From Gemmatimonadota bacterium (GTDB taxonomy: Bacteria; Gemmatimonadota; Gemmatimonadetes; Longimicrobiales; Gaopeijiaceae), in the NCBI GenBank assembly GCA_007121555.1, contig SKKH01000175.1, positions 16,508 through 80,507 on the forward strand: a stretch of DNA of 64,000 bases. The letters run 5' to 3'. The notes beneath the pieces are model-generated. The model did no database searches, was not told where the DNA came from, and saw nothing but the letters and a program-made list of their open reading frames with translations. Position numbers and translations under genes: made by a program. This document shows, one piece after another, positions 54,481 to 62,555 of this stretch (positions are counted from its first letter, which is position 1; every line of letters begins with the position of its first letter).

Positions 54481-57400
54481 TGTCGGACGCCTCCCCCCCC
54501 TATGTCGAGCTCCACTGCCACTCGGGCTACTCCTTCCTGGACGGGGCCTCCCATCCGGAGGAACTCGTGCTCCAGGCTCGGAAGCTGGGGTATCCGGCGC
54601 TGGGTCTCACGGACCACGACGGCCTCTATGGAGCCATGGAGTTCGCTCGATTGGCCCGGGAGTCGGGGGTCCAACCCATTACCGGGGCCGAGATCACGGT
54701 GCGGGAGTGCGGTCTTCCCGGGGAGGTGGCTCCCGTGGCCGCCACCACCCGCCCCGATGAAGGACCGGACCGCTGGCACCTCACCCTCCTGGCAGAATCT
54801 CCCACTGGATACGCCAACCTCTGCCGGCTCCTCACCATCGCCCACCGCAGAAGCCCAAGGGGGGCTCCGGCCCTCCCCCTGGACATCCTGCTGGATGCTC
54901 GAGGAGAGCTCCGGGGCGGGAGCGGAGGAGTCGACAACGGGGAGTTCGGGACCGGATCCGAAGGTGAAGAGTCCAGCGCCGGGAATGGAGGCTTCAGCGA
55001 GGGTCTCATCCTCCTCACCGGGTGCCGGCGGAGTCCCCTCCTCCACGCCCTGACCGACAGTGTCGCCACAGGTGAAGCCTTCGTCCGGCGGCTCGTGGAG
55101 GGATTCGGGCCGGGAAGCGTCTTCGTGGAGCTCCAGGAGAATGGGGTCCGGGGAGACCGGGGGCGAAATCGAGCCCTCTGTCGTCTGGCCGACCGGATGG
55201 GGCTCCCGGTGGTGGCCACCGGCAACGTCCACTACCACACGCCCGGTCGCCATCGTCTCCAGGATGTGGTCACCGCCATCCGTCACCGGACGACCCTGGA
55301 CGGATCCCACCGACGACGCCGACCCAACGCCTGCTTTCATCTGGCGCCTCCCGCGGAGGTGGCGGCCCGCTTCGCCCAGCGCCCCGATGCGCTGGCCCAC
55401 ACCCTCCGGATCGCCGAACGGTGTGCCGGCTTCGATCTGACCGAGGATCTGGGTTATACCTTTCCCGACTTCCAGGGGAGCGAGTCGGGAAGCGCCATCG
55501 AGGTACTGACCGCGGTCACGAGTGCGGCGCTTGAAGAACGGTATCCGGTGGATCCGGACCGAGCCTTTCCCGATCGGCAGGGAGACCGGACGCGGTTGGC
55601 CCGCGAGGCCCGAAACCGGCGAGCCGAGGCCGAGTCCCGGCTCCAGGAGGAGTTGCGGCTGGTGGATCGCCACGGGCTCTCGGGTTTCTTCCTCGTCTAC
55701 CGCGACATCATGGAGCTGGCACGGACGGTGGGGGCCCGGGTGCGGGGCTCCTCTCCCCGAGCGACCTCGGGGCTCCCTCCCGGACGGGGTCGGGGATCGT
55801 CGGTCTCCTCCATCATCTGCTACCTGATCGGACTCTCCCACGTGGATCCGGTGGAGGCGAACCTCTTCCTGGGGCGTTTTCTGAACGATGCCATGGGCTC
55901 GGTCCCGGACATCGACCTGGACTTTCCCCGGGAGATCCGGGAGGAGCTCATCCTGGCCGTCTACGAGGAGTACGGGCACGACCATACGGGGCTGGTCGCC
56001 ACCTTTCCCACCTACCGCCTTCGTTCAGCGGTCCGGGAGGTCGGCAAGGTGCTGGATCTTCCGGCCGGAGACCTGGAGAAGGTCTCGAAGCTGGCCGAGC
56101 ATCGATCGGCCGGGGGACTTCGAGAAGACCTGGAGCGGATCCCCGAGTTCGCCGAAAAGCTCGAGAGTCGGCCCTGGCGCCTCTTCGTGGAGCAGGTGGA
56201 GGAGATCGCCGGCCTTCCCCGTCACATCTCCCAGCATGTGGGTGGGATGATCATCTCGAGCCGTCCCCTCCTGGAACTCGTTCCGCTGGAGCCGGCGGCC
56301 ATGAAGGGCCGTTTCCTCTGCCAGTGGGACAAAGACGCCTGCGATGACGCCGGCTTCATCAAGATCGACTTTCTGGCACTGGGAATGCTCTCGCTGGTCG
56401 AGGAGGCGGTGGACCTCATCGCGGAGCGGGCGGCCGGGGAGGTCGGAGCTGCACCCACCCATAGTGTGACCAAGGTCACCGAGCGTCCTGAGCCCAAGTC
56501 ATACAAGGCTAAAAGAGCCCCCGACCTCTCCCGGATCGACCTGGAGGATCCGGCGATCTACCGGAGAATCCAGGAGGGGGATACGGTGGGGATCTTCCAG
56601 GTGGAGAGCCGGGCCCAGATCCAGATGCTTCGCCGGACCCGACCCTCGAACCTGGCGGAGCTGGCCGTCCAGGTGGCCATCGTCCGCCCCGGTCCCATCG
56701 TGGGAGGCGCGGTGAATCCCTATGTCCGGCGACGGGAAGCCCAGCGTGCCGATCCCTCCTACGAACCTCCCTTCGACCATCCCCTCCTGGAAGAGGCGCT
56801 GGGCGAGACCCTCGGGGTCATCATCTACCAGGACCAGGTCCTTCAGGTCTGCCGCGACCTGGCTGGATTCACCGACGGGCAGGCCGAGTCCCTCAGGAGG
56901 GCCATGAGCCGAAAGCGCTCCAGGGAGGCCATGCGGGAGCACTGGGAGGCCTTCCGGGAGGGGGCCGCGGCCCGGGGGGTGGAGCTGGAGACGACGAAGA
57001 CGGTCTTCCGCCAGGTGGTGGCCTTTTCCGAGTTCGGCTTTCCCAAGTCCCATGCCGCCGCCTTCGCTCTTCTGGCCTATCAGTCCGCATGGCTCCGGCA
57101 CTACTTCCCCACCGAGTACTACGTGGCCCTCTTCAACAATCAGCCCATGGGATTCTACTCCCTGGACGCCCTGGGTCGGGATGCCAAACGAAATGGGATC
57201 GGTCTCCTCCCCCCCGACGCGAATCGAAGTGGGATCAGGTGTACGGCCGAGGGATCGGACCTCAGGGTGGGGCTCGGGTTCATCCGGGGGTGGGGTGAGG
57301 AGATTGCCCGGATCGTAGTGGAGGAACGGGAGAAGCGGGGACCCTTCAAGAGCCTGGTGGACTTCCTTCGACGCACCCCGGCGGCCCTCAAACGTCCGGC

Positions 57401-58133
57401 GGTGGAGAATCTCATCTGGGTGGGGGGACTCGACGCCCTGGGGCTGAGCCGCCGGGAGCTCCTCTGGCAGACCGGCCTGTGGCTGGGTCCCGACGAGGAG
57501 CGGACCCGTGCCCGCGGCCGCTCAGACGACCCGCAACTCGAGCTCACCGCAGTCAACTCCGATATCGATCGGTCACGGTCCTCGGGGTCGGAGCAGACCC
57601 AGGGGCTCGTCGGCACCCTGGGGAGGAGGATGGACGCCCGGGACCGTCTCGTGGCCGAGTACCGGGTGCTCCACTTCTCCACCGGGCTTCACCCCCTGGC
57701 CCTAGTTCGAGAACGGCTCCCAGCGGACGTCCTTCCCTCGCACCGCCTCCCCAGCACGGACGACGGTGCGATGGTCCGCCTCGCCGGGATCGTGGTGGCT
57801 CGCCAGCGTCCCCAGACCGCCAAGGGATACATCTTCATCCTCATCGAGGACGAATGGGGCCACATCAACGCCATCGTGAAGCCAAAGGTCTACGAGCGGT
57901 GCCGGGCCGCAGTGCGAATGGAGCCTTTCCTCCTGGTCCGGGGACGACTCCAGAAGGACGGAAGCACCCTGAACCTCATCGCCACTGGAGTCGAGGCTCT
58001 CCAGCTGGAAGACCGGGGAGGAACCGCGCTGCCCGCCCCCCTGGAATACTGGCCCGATCCCCGGCCTCCGAAGCGGGAGGACCTCCTCACGCCCCTTCGC
58101 CAGAGCCCTCCGGACGTAAAAAGCTGGGGATAA
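54480..58133 (+). CDS. dnaE2: Error-prone DNA polymerase III alpha subunit, DnaE2/ImuC type
   Basis: 1217 residues. The beginning 'YVELHCHSGYSFLDGASHPEELV' is diagnostic of DnaE2 rather than DnaE1. PHP domain with His12, His14 and Asp45/His46/Asp47; polymerase catalytic acidic residues in 'PDIDLDFP' (Asp477, Asp479, Asp481); helix-hairpin-helix and OB domain near the end ('VRLAGIVVARQRPQTAKGYIFILIEDE'). It performs SOS mutagenesis in bacteria lacking Pol V, normally with ImuA and ImuB. Neither is in the window. A Gly/Glu/Ser-rich insert (about 140-173) makes it longer than usual. Good-quality gene, no frameshift. Confidence 0.95.
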   Translation: MSDASPPYVELHCHSGYSFLDGASHPEELVLQARKLGYPALGLTDHDGLYGAMEFARLARESGVQPITGAEITVRECGLPGEVAPVAATTRPDEGPDRWHLTLLAESPTGYANLCRLLTIAHRRSPRGAPALPLDILLDARGELRGGSGGVDNGEFGTGSEGEESSAGNGGFSEGLILLTGCRRSPLLHALTDSVATGEAFVRRLVEGFGPGSVFVELQENGVRGDRGRNRALCRLADRMGLPVVATGNVHYHTPGRHRLQDVVTAIRHRTTLDGSHRRRRPNACFHLAPPAEVAARFAQRPDALAHTLRIAERCAGFDLTEDLGYTFPDFQGSESGSAIEVLTAVTSAALEERYPVDPDRAFPDRQGDRTRLAREARNRRAEAESRLQEELRLVDRHGLSGFFLVYRDIMELARTVGARVRGSSPRATSGLPPGRGRGSSVSSIICYLIGLSHVDPVEANLFLGRFLNDAMGSVPDIDLDFPREIREELILAVYEEYGHDHTGLVATFPTYRLRSAVREVGKVLDLPAGDLEKVSKLAEHRSAGGLREDLERIPEFAEKLESRPWRLFVEQVEEIAGLPRHISQHVGGMIISSRPLLELVPLEPAAMKGRFLCQWDKDACDDAGFIKIDFLALGMLSLVEEAVDLIAERAAGEVGAAPTHSVTKVTERPEPKSYKAKRAPDLSRIDLEDPAIYRRIQEGDTVGIFQVESRAQIQMLRRTRPSNLAELAVQVAIVRPGPIVGGAVNPYVRRREAQRADPSYEPPFDHPLLEEALGETLGVIIYQDQVLQVCRDLAGFTDGQAESLRRAMSRKRSREAMREHWEAFREGAAARGVELETTKTVFRQVVAFSEFGFPKSHAAAFALLAYQSAWLRHYFPTEYYVALFNNQPMGFYSLDALGRDAKRNGIGLLPPDANRSGIRCTAEGSDLRVGLGFIRGWGEEIARIVVEEREKRGPFKSLVDFLRRTPAALKRPAVENLIWVGGLDALGLSRRELLWQTGLWLGPDEERTRARGRSDDPQLELTAVNSDIDRSRSSGSEQTQGLVGTLGRRMDARDRLVAEYRVLHFSTGLHPLALVRERLPADVLPSHRLPSTDDGAMVRLAGIVVARQRPQTAKGYIFILIEDEWGHINAIVKPKVYERCRAAVRMEPFLLVRGRLQKDGSTLNLIATGVEALQLEDRGGTALPAPLEYWPDPRPPKREDLLTPLRQSPPDVKSWG

Positions 58134-58148
58134 GAGGGGACACCCCTC
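58134..58148 (+). terminator. Small hairpin directly after dnaE2
   Basis: GAGGGG (58134-58139) pairs with CCCCTC (58143-58148) around ACA, starting at the base after the TAA stop. The AT-rich sequence behind it has no clear T-run on the plus strand, so termination is uncertain. Confidence 0.4.
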
Positions 58149-58371
58149 GATACCACATTATATAAGCGTAGTAAAACCCTGTTTTTCAATGTTTTAGACA
58201 ATATCACATAAACTCAGTATAGATGTTTCACGCCTGAAAAATCGGGTCGAAATGGCCCAATTTTCGCCGTCGAGGGTCGGCTGGACCGAAAAGGGGGTCT
58301 CCGGAGGCGGCCGGAACCGGGTTGTTGGAAGGTCGCGCTCCGAGGCCCTCGGACCGCACGATCCAGGGGGA
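58149..58371. other. AT-rich intergenic island, candidate small RNA locus
   Basis: Between dnaE2 and the convergent TlpA gene. Positions about 58149-58260 are far richer in A and T than the rest of the window. A plus-strand TAGACA(58195-58200)-17-TATAGA(58218-58223) pair looks like a promoter, and on the minus strand TATAAT occurs near 58160. No convincing ORF follows the plus promoter. It could make a short non-coding RNA, or be a horizontally acquired remnant. Confidence 0.4.
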
Positions 58372-59007
58372 TCAGGAAGCCGAGCCCAGGGTCTCCTCCA
58401 GGATCTCCCGGAGGTGGGGATCATCGGCGGTGACCGGTCCCGTATGTCGCCAACGGACCATGCCGTCTCGGTCGATGAGGAGATTGAAGGGGACGCCGTA
58501 GGCTCCGAAGAGCGACGAAATCCGCTCTCCAGGATCCCTGAGAATCAGAAAGTCCACACCCACATCCCGGGCGAAACGCTCCACCGTAGCCTCGGATCCC
58601 CGGCTGTCCACACTCACCCCCACGACCCGGAACCCGCGATCTCCGAGCTCCTCCTGGAGGCGCTGGAGATGGGGCATCTCGACCCTGCAGGGAGGACACC
58701 AGGTCGCCCAGATGTTCACCAGAACCACCTCACCGCGAAGATCCGAGAGGGCTACGGTGTCCCCGGCCATATCGGGAGCTGCGTAGTGGGGGGCGGCCGA
58801 GTCCACCCGACCCGGCATCTCGTCGGCCCAGCCGCAGCCCACGAGGGCAGCGAGGAGGAGAACGGGAAGGATCAGATCGCGCCCCGGGGTCCGGCGGCGG
58901 TCCGCCGGGGAGCCGAGCGGGGTGGAGGAAGGGGGCCTCGAGTCGGGGTAGGACACGACCGAACCGCCCTTCCCTGCCCTCTCCTGGCGCTCCTCGAGTC
59001 TCTTCAT
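58372..59007 (-). CDS. TlpA-type thioredoxin-fold lipoprotein
   Basis: 211 residues from the ATG at 59007, which overlaps the neighbour's stop by one base. Lipobox 'LVGC' (Cys58 after a long basic leader). Thioredoxin/AhpC-TSA-fold domain (about 73-205) with active site W-C104-P-P-C107 and 'YGVPFNLLIDRDG' with a cis-Pro segment. It reduces disulphides in the periplasm. Its partner is probably the Cys-containing propeller lipoprotein encoded directly upstream in the same transcript. Confidence 0.9.
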   Translation of the reverse strand: MKRLEERQERAGKGGSVVSYPDSRPPSSTPLGSPADRRRTPGRDLILPVLLLAALVGCGWADEMPGRVDSAAPHYAAPDMAGDTVALSDLRGEVVLVNIWATWCPPCRVEMPHLQRLQEELGDRGFRVVGVSVDSRGSEATVERFARDVGVDFLILRDPGERISSLFGAYGVPFNLLIDRDGMVRWRHTGPVTADDPHLREILEETLGSAS

Positions 59008-60284
59008 CACCGGACCTCCCGGAGAAGCGCCGTCTCCACCCCTCCGCTCCCGTCTACGTCGGTCCACGCGAAGAGCAGCCCATCGGACACCCGAACCATC
59101 CGGGGAAAGCCGCTGGCCCGGGCCTGGGAGGTCTCGACGACCTGGAGCGACGGTCCGACCGAACCTCCAGCCTCCGCTCGCCGCACTCGAAGCTCCGCCC
59201 CACCGTCTGCAGCCTCGAGCCAACTCACCCGGGCTACTCCGTCCTCCTCCAGGACCAGGGCCACCCGTCCGACGGGGTTGCCGTCGTCGATCTGGATGGG
59301 ATCGCCGAAGCTGGCGCCGCCGTCCGAAGAGAAGGCCACTCGCACCCGGGGAACGTCATCGGCGGCGGTGAACCAGGCCACCGCCACCTCTGACCCCCGG
59401 GCCGCTACCATGGGGCCGTTCACCGGACACGCGGGGATGACCCAGCCGTCCTCGTGCACCGGAGCCGGATCGGTCCACCGGAGCTCCCCTTCCTCCTCCA
59501 CGGCCCTGACGATGGAGATATCCCGTACTTCCTCCTCGGTGCGGTCCCGGTAGACCACGACGGGCCCCCGATCCGTGAGGGCCGCCGAGGTCTGACAACA
59601 GTCACAGACACGCCCGTCCAGCAGCAGCTCCGCGCCCAGTCCTTCGGGCAGGAGGGTGGTGAAGCGAAGGCTCATTTCCGGATCGTCCGTACCGGTGGCG
59701 AAATCCCTGCCGTCGAGCCAGGCCGCCCCCAGGGCGATGGACCCGTCTTGAGCCTCGACCCCGTTCCCTGTGACCCAGGGAAAGAGGGCGACGAACCCGT
59801 GCTCGCTCTGAGTCCCGTCGCGATGGGGGACCACTGGATCGGTCCACGTATCGCCCCCGTCCAGCGACCAGGCCAGGTTCACATCGTAGTCGAACGTGCC
59901 GGGACCGCTTCGGACGAGCCAGTGGGCGGCCATCCTCCCATCGGGAAACACGAAGACGGAGGGAAAGTCGGCCCAGTTGACGAACCAGTCCTGGCCCTGG
60001 GCAATGCGCCGGGGCTCACTCCACTCCCGCCCCTCGAGAACCGAGAAGCGCAGCGCGTGCTCCTCGTCCACGGGCTCGAGCCAGCTCAGGTAGACGAGAC
60101 CATCCGAGGCCACGAAAAGATTGGCTTCGCCCGAGCCCTCGGGCGCAGGGGAGGAGAGGGAGATCGCCTCCCACCCCTCGTTGGAGGTGGACGGGGCCTC
60201 GCCGCACCCCAGGAGGGCCACGAACGCCGACAGAAGGCCGGGAAGGGCCAGACCGCGGAGCAGTCGCCGGTGTGCATGTATCAT
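59007..60284 (-). CDS. Sialidase-like (BNR) propeller lipoprotein with CDCC motif
   Basis: 425 residues from the ATG at 60284. Lipobox 'LLGC' (Cys27). BNR/Asp-box blades ('SLDGGDTWTDP', 'SSDGGASFGDP') predict a six-bladed sialidase-type propeller, but the sialidase Arg triad is not apparent. A cluster Cys227-Asp-Cys229-Cys230 and Cys286 ('IPACPVNG') are prominent and could bind metal or form disulphides. The following TlpA gene overlaps by one base, which supports thiol control of these cysteines. True sialidase activity is doubtful. Confidence 0.75.
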   Translation of the reverse strand: MIHAHRRLLRGLALPGLLSAFVALLGCGEAPSTSNEGWEAISLSSPAPEGSGEANLFVASDGLVYLSWLEPVDEEHALRFSVLEGREWSEPRRIAQGQDWFVNWADFPSVFVFPDGRMAAHWLVRSGPGTFDYDVNLAWSLDGGDTWTDPVVPHRDGTQSEHGFVALFPWVTGNGVEAQDGSIALGAAWLDGRDFATGTDDPEMSLRFTTLLPEGLGAELLLDGRVCDCCQTSAALTDRGPVVVYRDRTEEEVRDISIVRAVEEEGELRWTDPAPVHEDGWVIPACPVNGPMVAARGSEVAVAWFTAADDVPRVRVAFSSDGGASFGDPIQIDDGNPVGRVALVLEEDGVARVSWLEAADGGAELRVRRAEAGGSVGPSLQVVETSQARASGFPRMVRVSDGLLFAWTDVDGSGGVETALLREVR

Positions 60285-60379
60285 GTTTGGTCCGGTGTTG
60301 AAGTGCACTCCTCGGGCCTTCGAACTTGCCGAGGCCTCCACGTGCCCTGGCGCCCCCGGGTCGCAAGTGGGCTCAACGG

Positions 60380-61651
60380 TCAGGCCGCGGGTCCCGCCAC
60401 GATCCGTCCGCCACACACCACCAGGAGCACCGGGGATCCGCCCAGGGTGTGGGCCAGCTCCCGCTCGTCACGCCATCGCAGCAGCACCAGATCGGCCCGT
60501 CGGCCGGGTCCGATCCATCCTGCGTCCTGAATTCCCAGGAGGTGGGCCGGGTTGGCGGTGACCGCGGTCAACGCCTCCGCAGGGGTGAGACCGTTCTTTC
60601 GTACCGCCAGCCCCATGGCCAGCGGGATGGAGGGGGAGGGCGCCGACCCCGGGTTCCAGTTCGTGGCTACGACCACGGCTCCCCCTTCATCGATCAGGGC
60701 CCGGCCATCGGCATACCGATCATCCAGATGAAACCCCGAAATAGGCAGAATGACCCCTGCAGCCTCGCTCGCGGCGAGCCTCCGGAGGTCCTGCGGCGTG
60801 GTGGCTTCCAGATGATCGATGGAACGGGCACCCAGACTCAGCGCCTCCTCCACCATCCCGAGCGAGTTGAACTGGTCGGCGTGGACTCGGATCGGATGAT
60901 CCAGTGCGCGGGCGGCCCGGAAGAGGCGGACACATTCCTCTACGGACCACGCACCCTCTTCACAATATGCGTCGATGGCGACCTCGGGGAACTCTTCGTG
61001 GACGAGGGAGAGGGCCTCATCGACGATCATGCCCACGGGGTCGGGATGATCCGGGTCCAATGCGTGGCCCAGGCAGGCCGTGGCGACCACTCGCCCGGAC
61101 CAGTGGTCCCCGGCCCGCCGGATGGCCCTGAGCATCCGGAGCTCGGAGTCGGGCTCCAGGCCGTAGCCACTCTTCACCTCCACCGCCGTGGTGCCCTCCT
61201 GCAGGAGCCACCCCAGCCGTACCCTGAGGGAGGCGGCCAGCCCCATCTCGGAACAGGCACGCACGGCCCTCACGGTGGACAGGATGCCCCCACCGGCCGC
61301 CAGGATCTCCGAGTATCCGGCTCCCGCCCTCCGAAGATCCCACTCATCCAGACGGCTTCCCGCCCAGCAGGCGTGGGTGTGGGCGTCCACGAAGCCCGGG
61401 ACCACGACGCGGCCCTCGGCCTCCACGACCCGGGTCCCGGGACGGGGCGGGATCTCCTCGGCCAGCTCGTCGATGCGTCCATCCCGAATCAGGAGGTCCG
61501 CCCGCTCCCAGATCCGGAGCCGGTTCATCTCCGGCCCACGGCGATATCCTTCGCCGGGTGGAGGGCTCACCACACGGGCCCCCCGGATCAGGAGGCTCGT
61601 GTGTCCAGCGGCATCGACCACCCCGGGTGACCCGGGTCGTTCATTCTCCAT
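60380..61651 (-). CDS. hutI: Imidazolonepropionase
   Basis: 423 residues. Amidohydrolase TIM-barrel: metal-binding 'VDAHTHACWAGSR', substrate-loop 'EVKSGYGLEPDSELRMLRAI', 'HADQFNSLG' and 'IDHLEATT', all standard HutI motifs. It hydrolyses 4-imidazolone-5-propanoate to N-formimidoyl-L-glutamate, the third step of histidine degradation. Its start overlaps the hutG stop by 11 bp. No regulator (HutC) is visible in the window. Confidence 0.96.
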   Translation of the reverse strand: MENERPGSPGVVDAAGHTSLLIRGARVVSPPPGEGYRRGPEMNRLRIWERADLLIRDGRIDELAEEIPPRPGTRVVEAEGRVVVPGFVDAHTHACWAGSRLDEWDLRRAGAGYSEILAAGGGILSTVRAVRACSEMGLAASLRVRLGWLLQEGTTAVEVKSGYGLEPDSELRMLRAIRRAGDHWSGRVVATACLGHALDPDHPDPVGMIVDEALSLVHEEFPEVAIDAYCEEGAWSVEECVRLFRAARALDHPIRVHADQFNSLGMVEEALSLGARSIDHLEATTPQDLRRLAASEAAGVILPISGFHLDDRYADGRALIDEGGAVVVATNWNPGSAPSPSIPLAMGLAVRKNGLTPAEALTAVTANPAHLLGIQDAGWIGPGRRADLVLLRWRDERELAHTLGGSPVLLVVCGGRIVAGPAA

Positions 61652-62555
61652 GCTCCACCTCTTTGCTTCCCGACGGGCGTTCGCTCACTCCGTGGAGAAA
61701 GCTGCAGAAGAGCCGGGCAGCGAGCCGGGCCGTCCGTCCGCCCTCGTCCCACGGTGGGGAAAGCTCCATGAGATCGAAGGCTCCGATCCGGGAGCATCGA
61801 CCGGCCGCCTGGACCCAGGACTCCACCCTCGTGGGGCTCCAGCCGGCTGGATTCTGGGCGCTGACCCCAGGGGCGAAGGCCTGGTCGATCACGTCCAGAT
61901 CCACACTCATGAAGAGGGGCCCCGAAGGCCAGGGATCGTCGGGGCCGAAGCCGCCGGTCTTCCCCCCGTGGGCCCGGAACCACGCCAGATGGTCGCTGCG
62001 GTTCGAATACGGATCCATCCCCCGGACATCCAGGCCCTGGACCCCACATGCCTCCACGAGACGCCGAAAGGCCATCCCCGACCCGGGCTCGTCTCGCACG
62101 TCGAGGTGGGCGTCCAGGTAGATTCCGCTGAGCGGACCGGCTTCCCGCTCTGCAAGGGCTCGGACGAACGGAAAGGTGAGGTCGTGCCCTCCTCCGATGG
62201 CCACCGGGAGGAGGTCGCGCTGGAGGAGCTCACTTGTGACCGCAGTCACTCGGCGATGAGTCTCGTCCAGGTTGAGGGTGGGGCGCACATCACCGGCGTC
62301 AAAGATCGGGGGCCACGAACCCCATTCTGGCCGAGCCGTACCGTAGCGTGCCAGCGCCTTCCGGAATGCACCCGGCCCCTGGGCGGCCCCGGGTCGGCCC
62401 CGATTCAACCTCACACCCAGCTCGTCAGGGAGTCCGAGAAGGGCCACCCGACAGCTCTGGGGATTCTGGGTTCGAATTTCGTGAGCCATCCGGCCCGGTG
62501 CGGCGGCAGCACGCCAGTCAGGGGGTGGAGTGCAGTATCGGCTGACCACGGTCAT
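61641..62555 (-). CDS. hutG: Formimidoylglutamase (arginase family)
   Basis: 304 residues. All arginase-type metal ligands are seen: 'GGGHD', 'DAHLD' and 'SVDLDVID'. In this operon context it is formimidoylglutamase, which releases formamide from N-formimidoyl-L-glutamate to give glutamate. Arginase or agmatinase would otherwise be possible, but neighbours HutI and HutU settle it. It overlaps hutU (ATGA) and hutI. Confidence 0.92.
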   Translation of the reverse strand: MTVVSRYCTPPPDWRAAAAPGRMAHEIRTQNPQSCRVALLGLPDELGVRLNRGRPGAAQGPGAFRKALARYGTARPEWGSWPPIFDAGDVRPTLNLDETHRRVTAVTSELLQRDLLPVAIGGGHDLTFPFVRALAEREAGPLSGIYLDAHLDVRDEPGSGMAFRRLVEACGVQGLDVRGMDPYSNRSDHLAWFRAHGGKTGGFGPDDPWPSGPLFMSVDLDVIDQAFAPGVSAQNPAGWSPTRVESWVQAAGRCSRIGAFDLMELSPPWDEGGRTARLAARLFCSFLHGVSERPSGSKEVEHGE

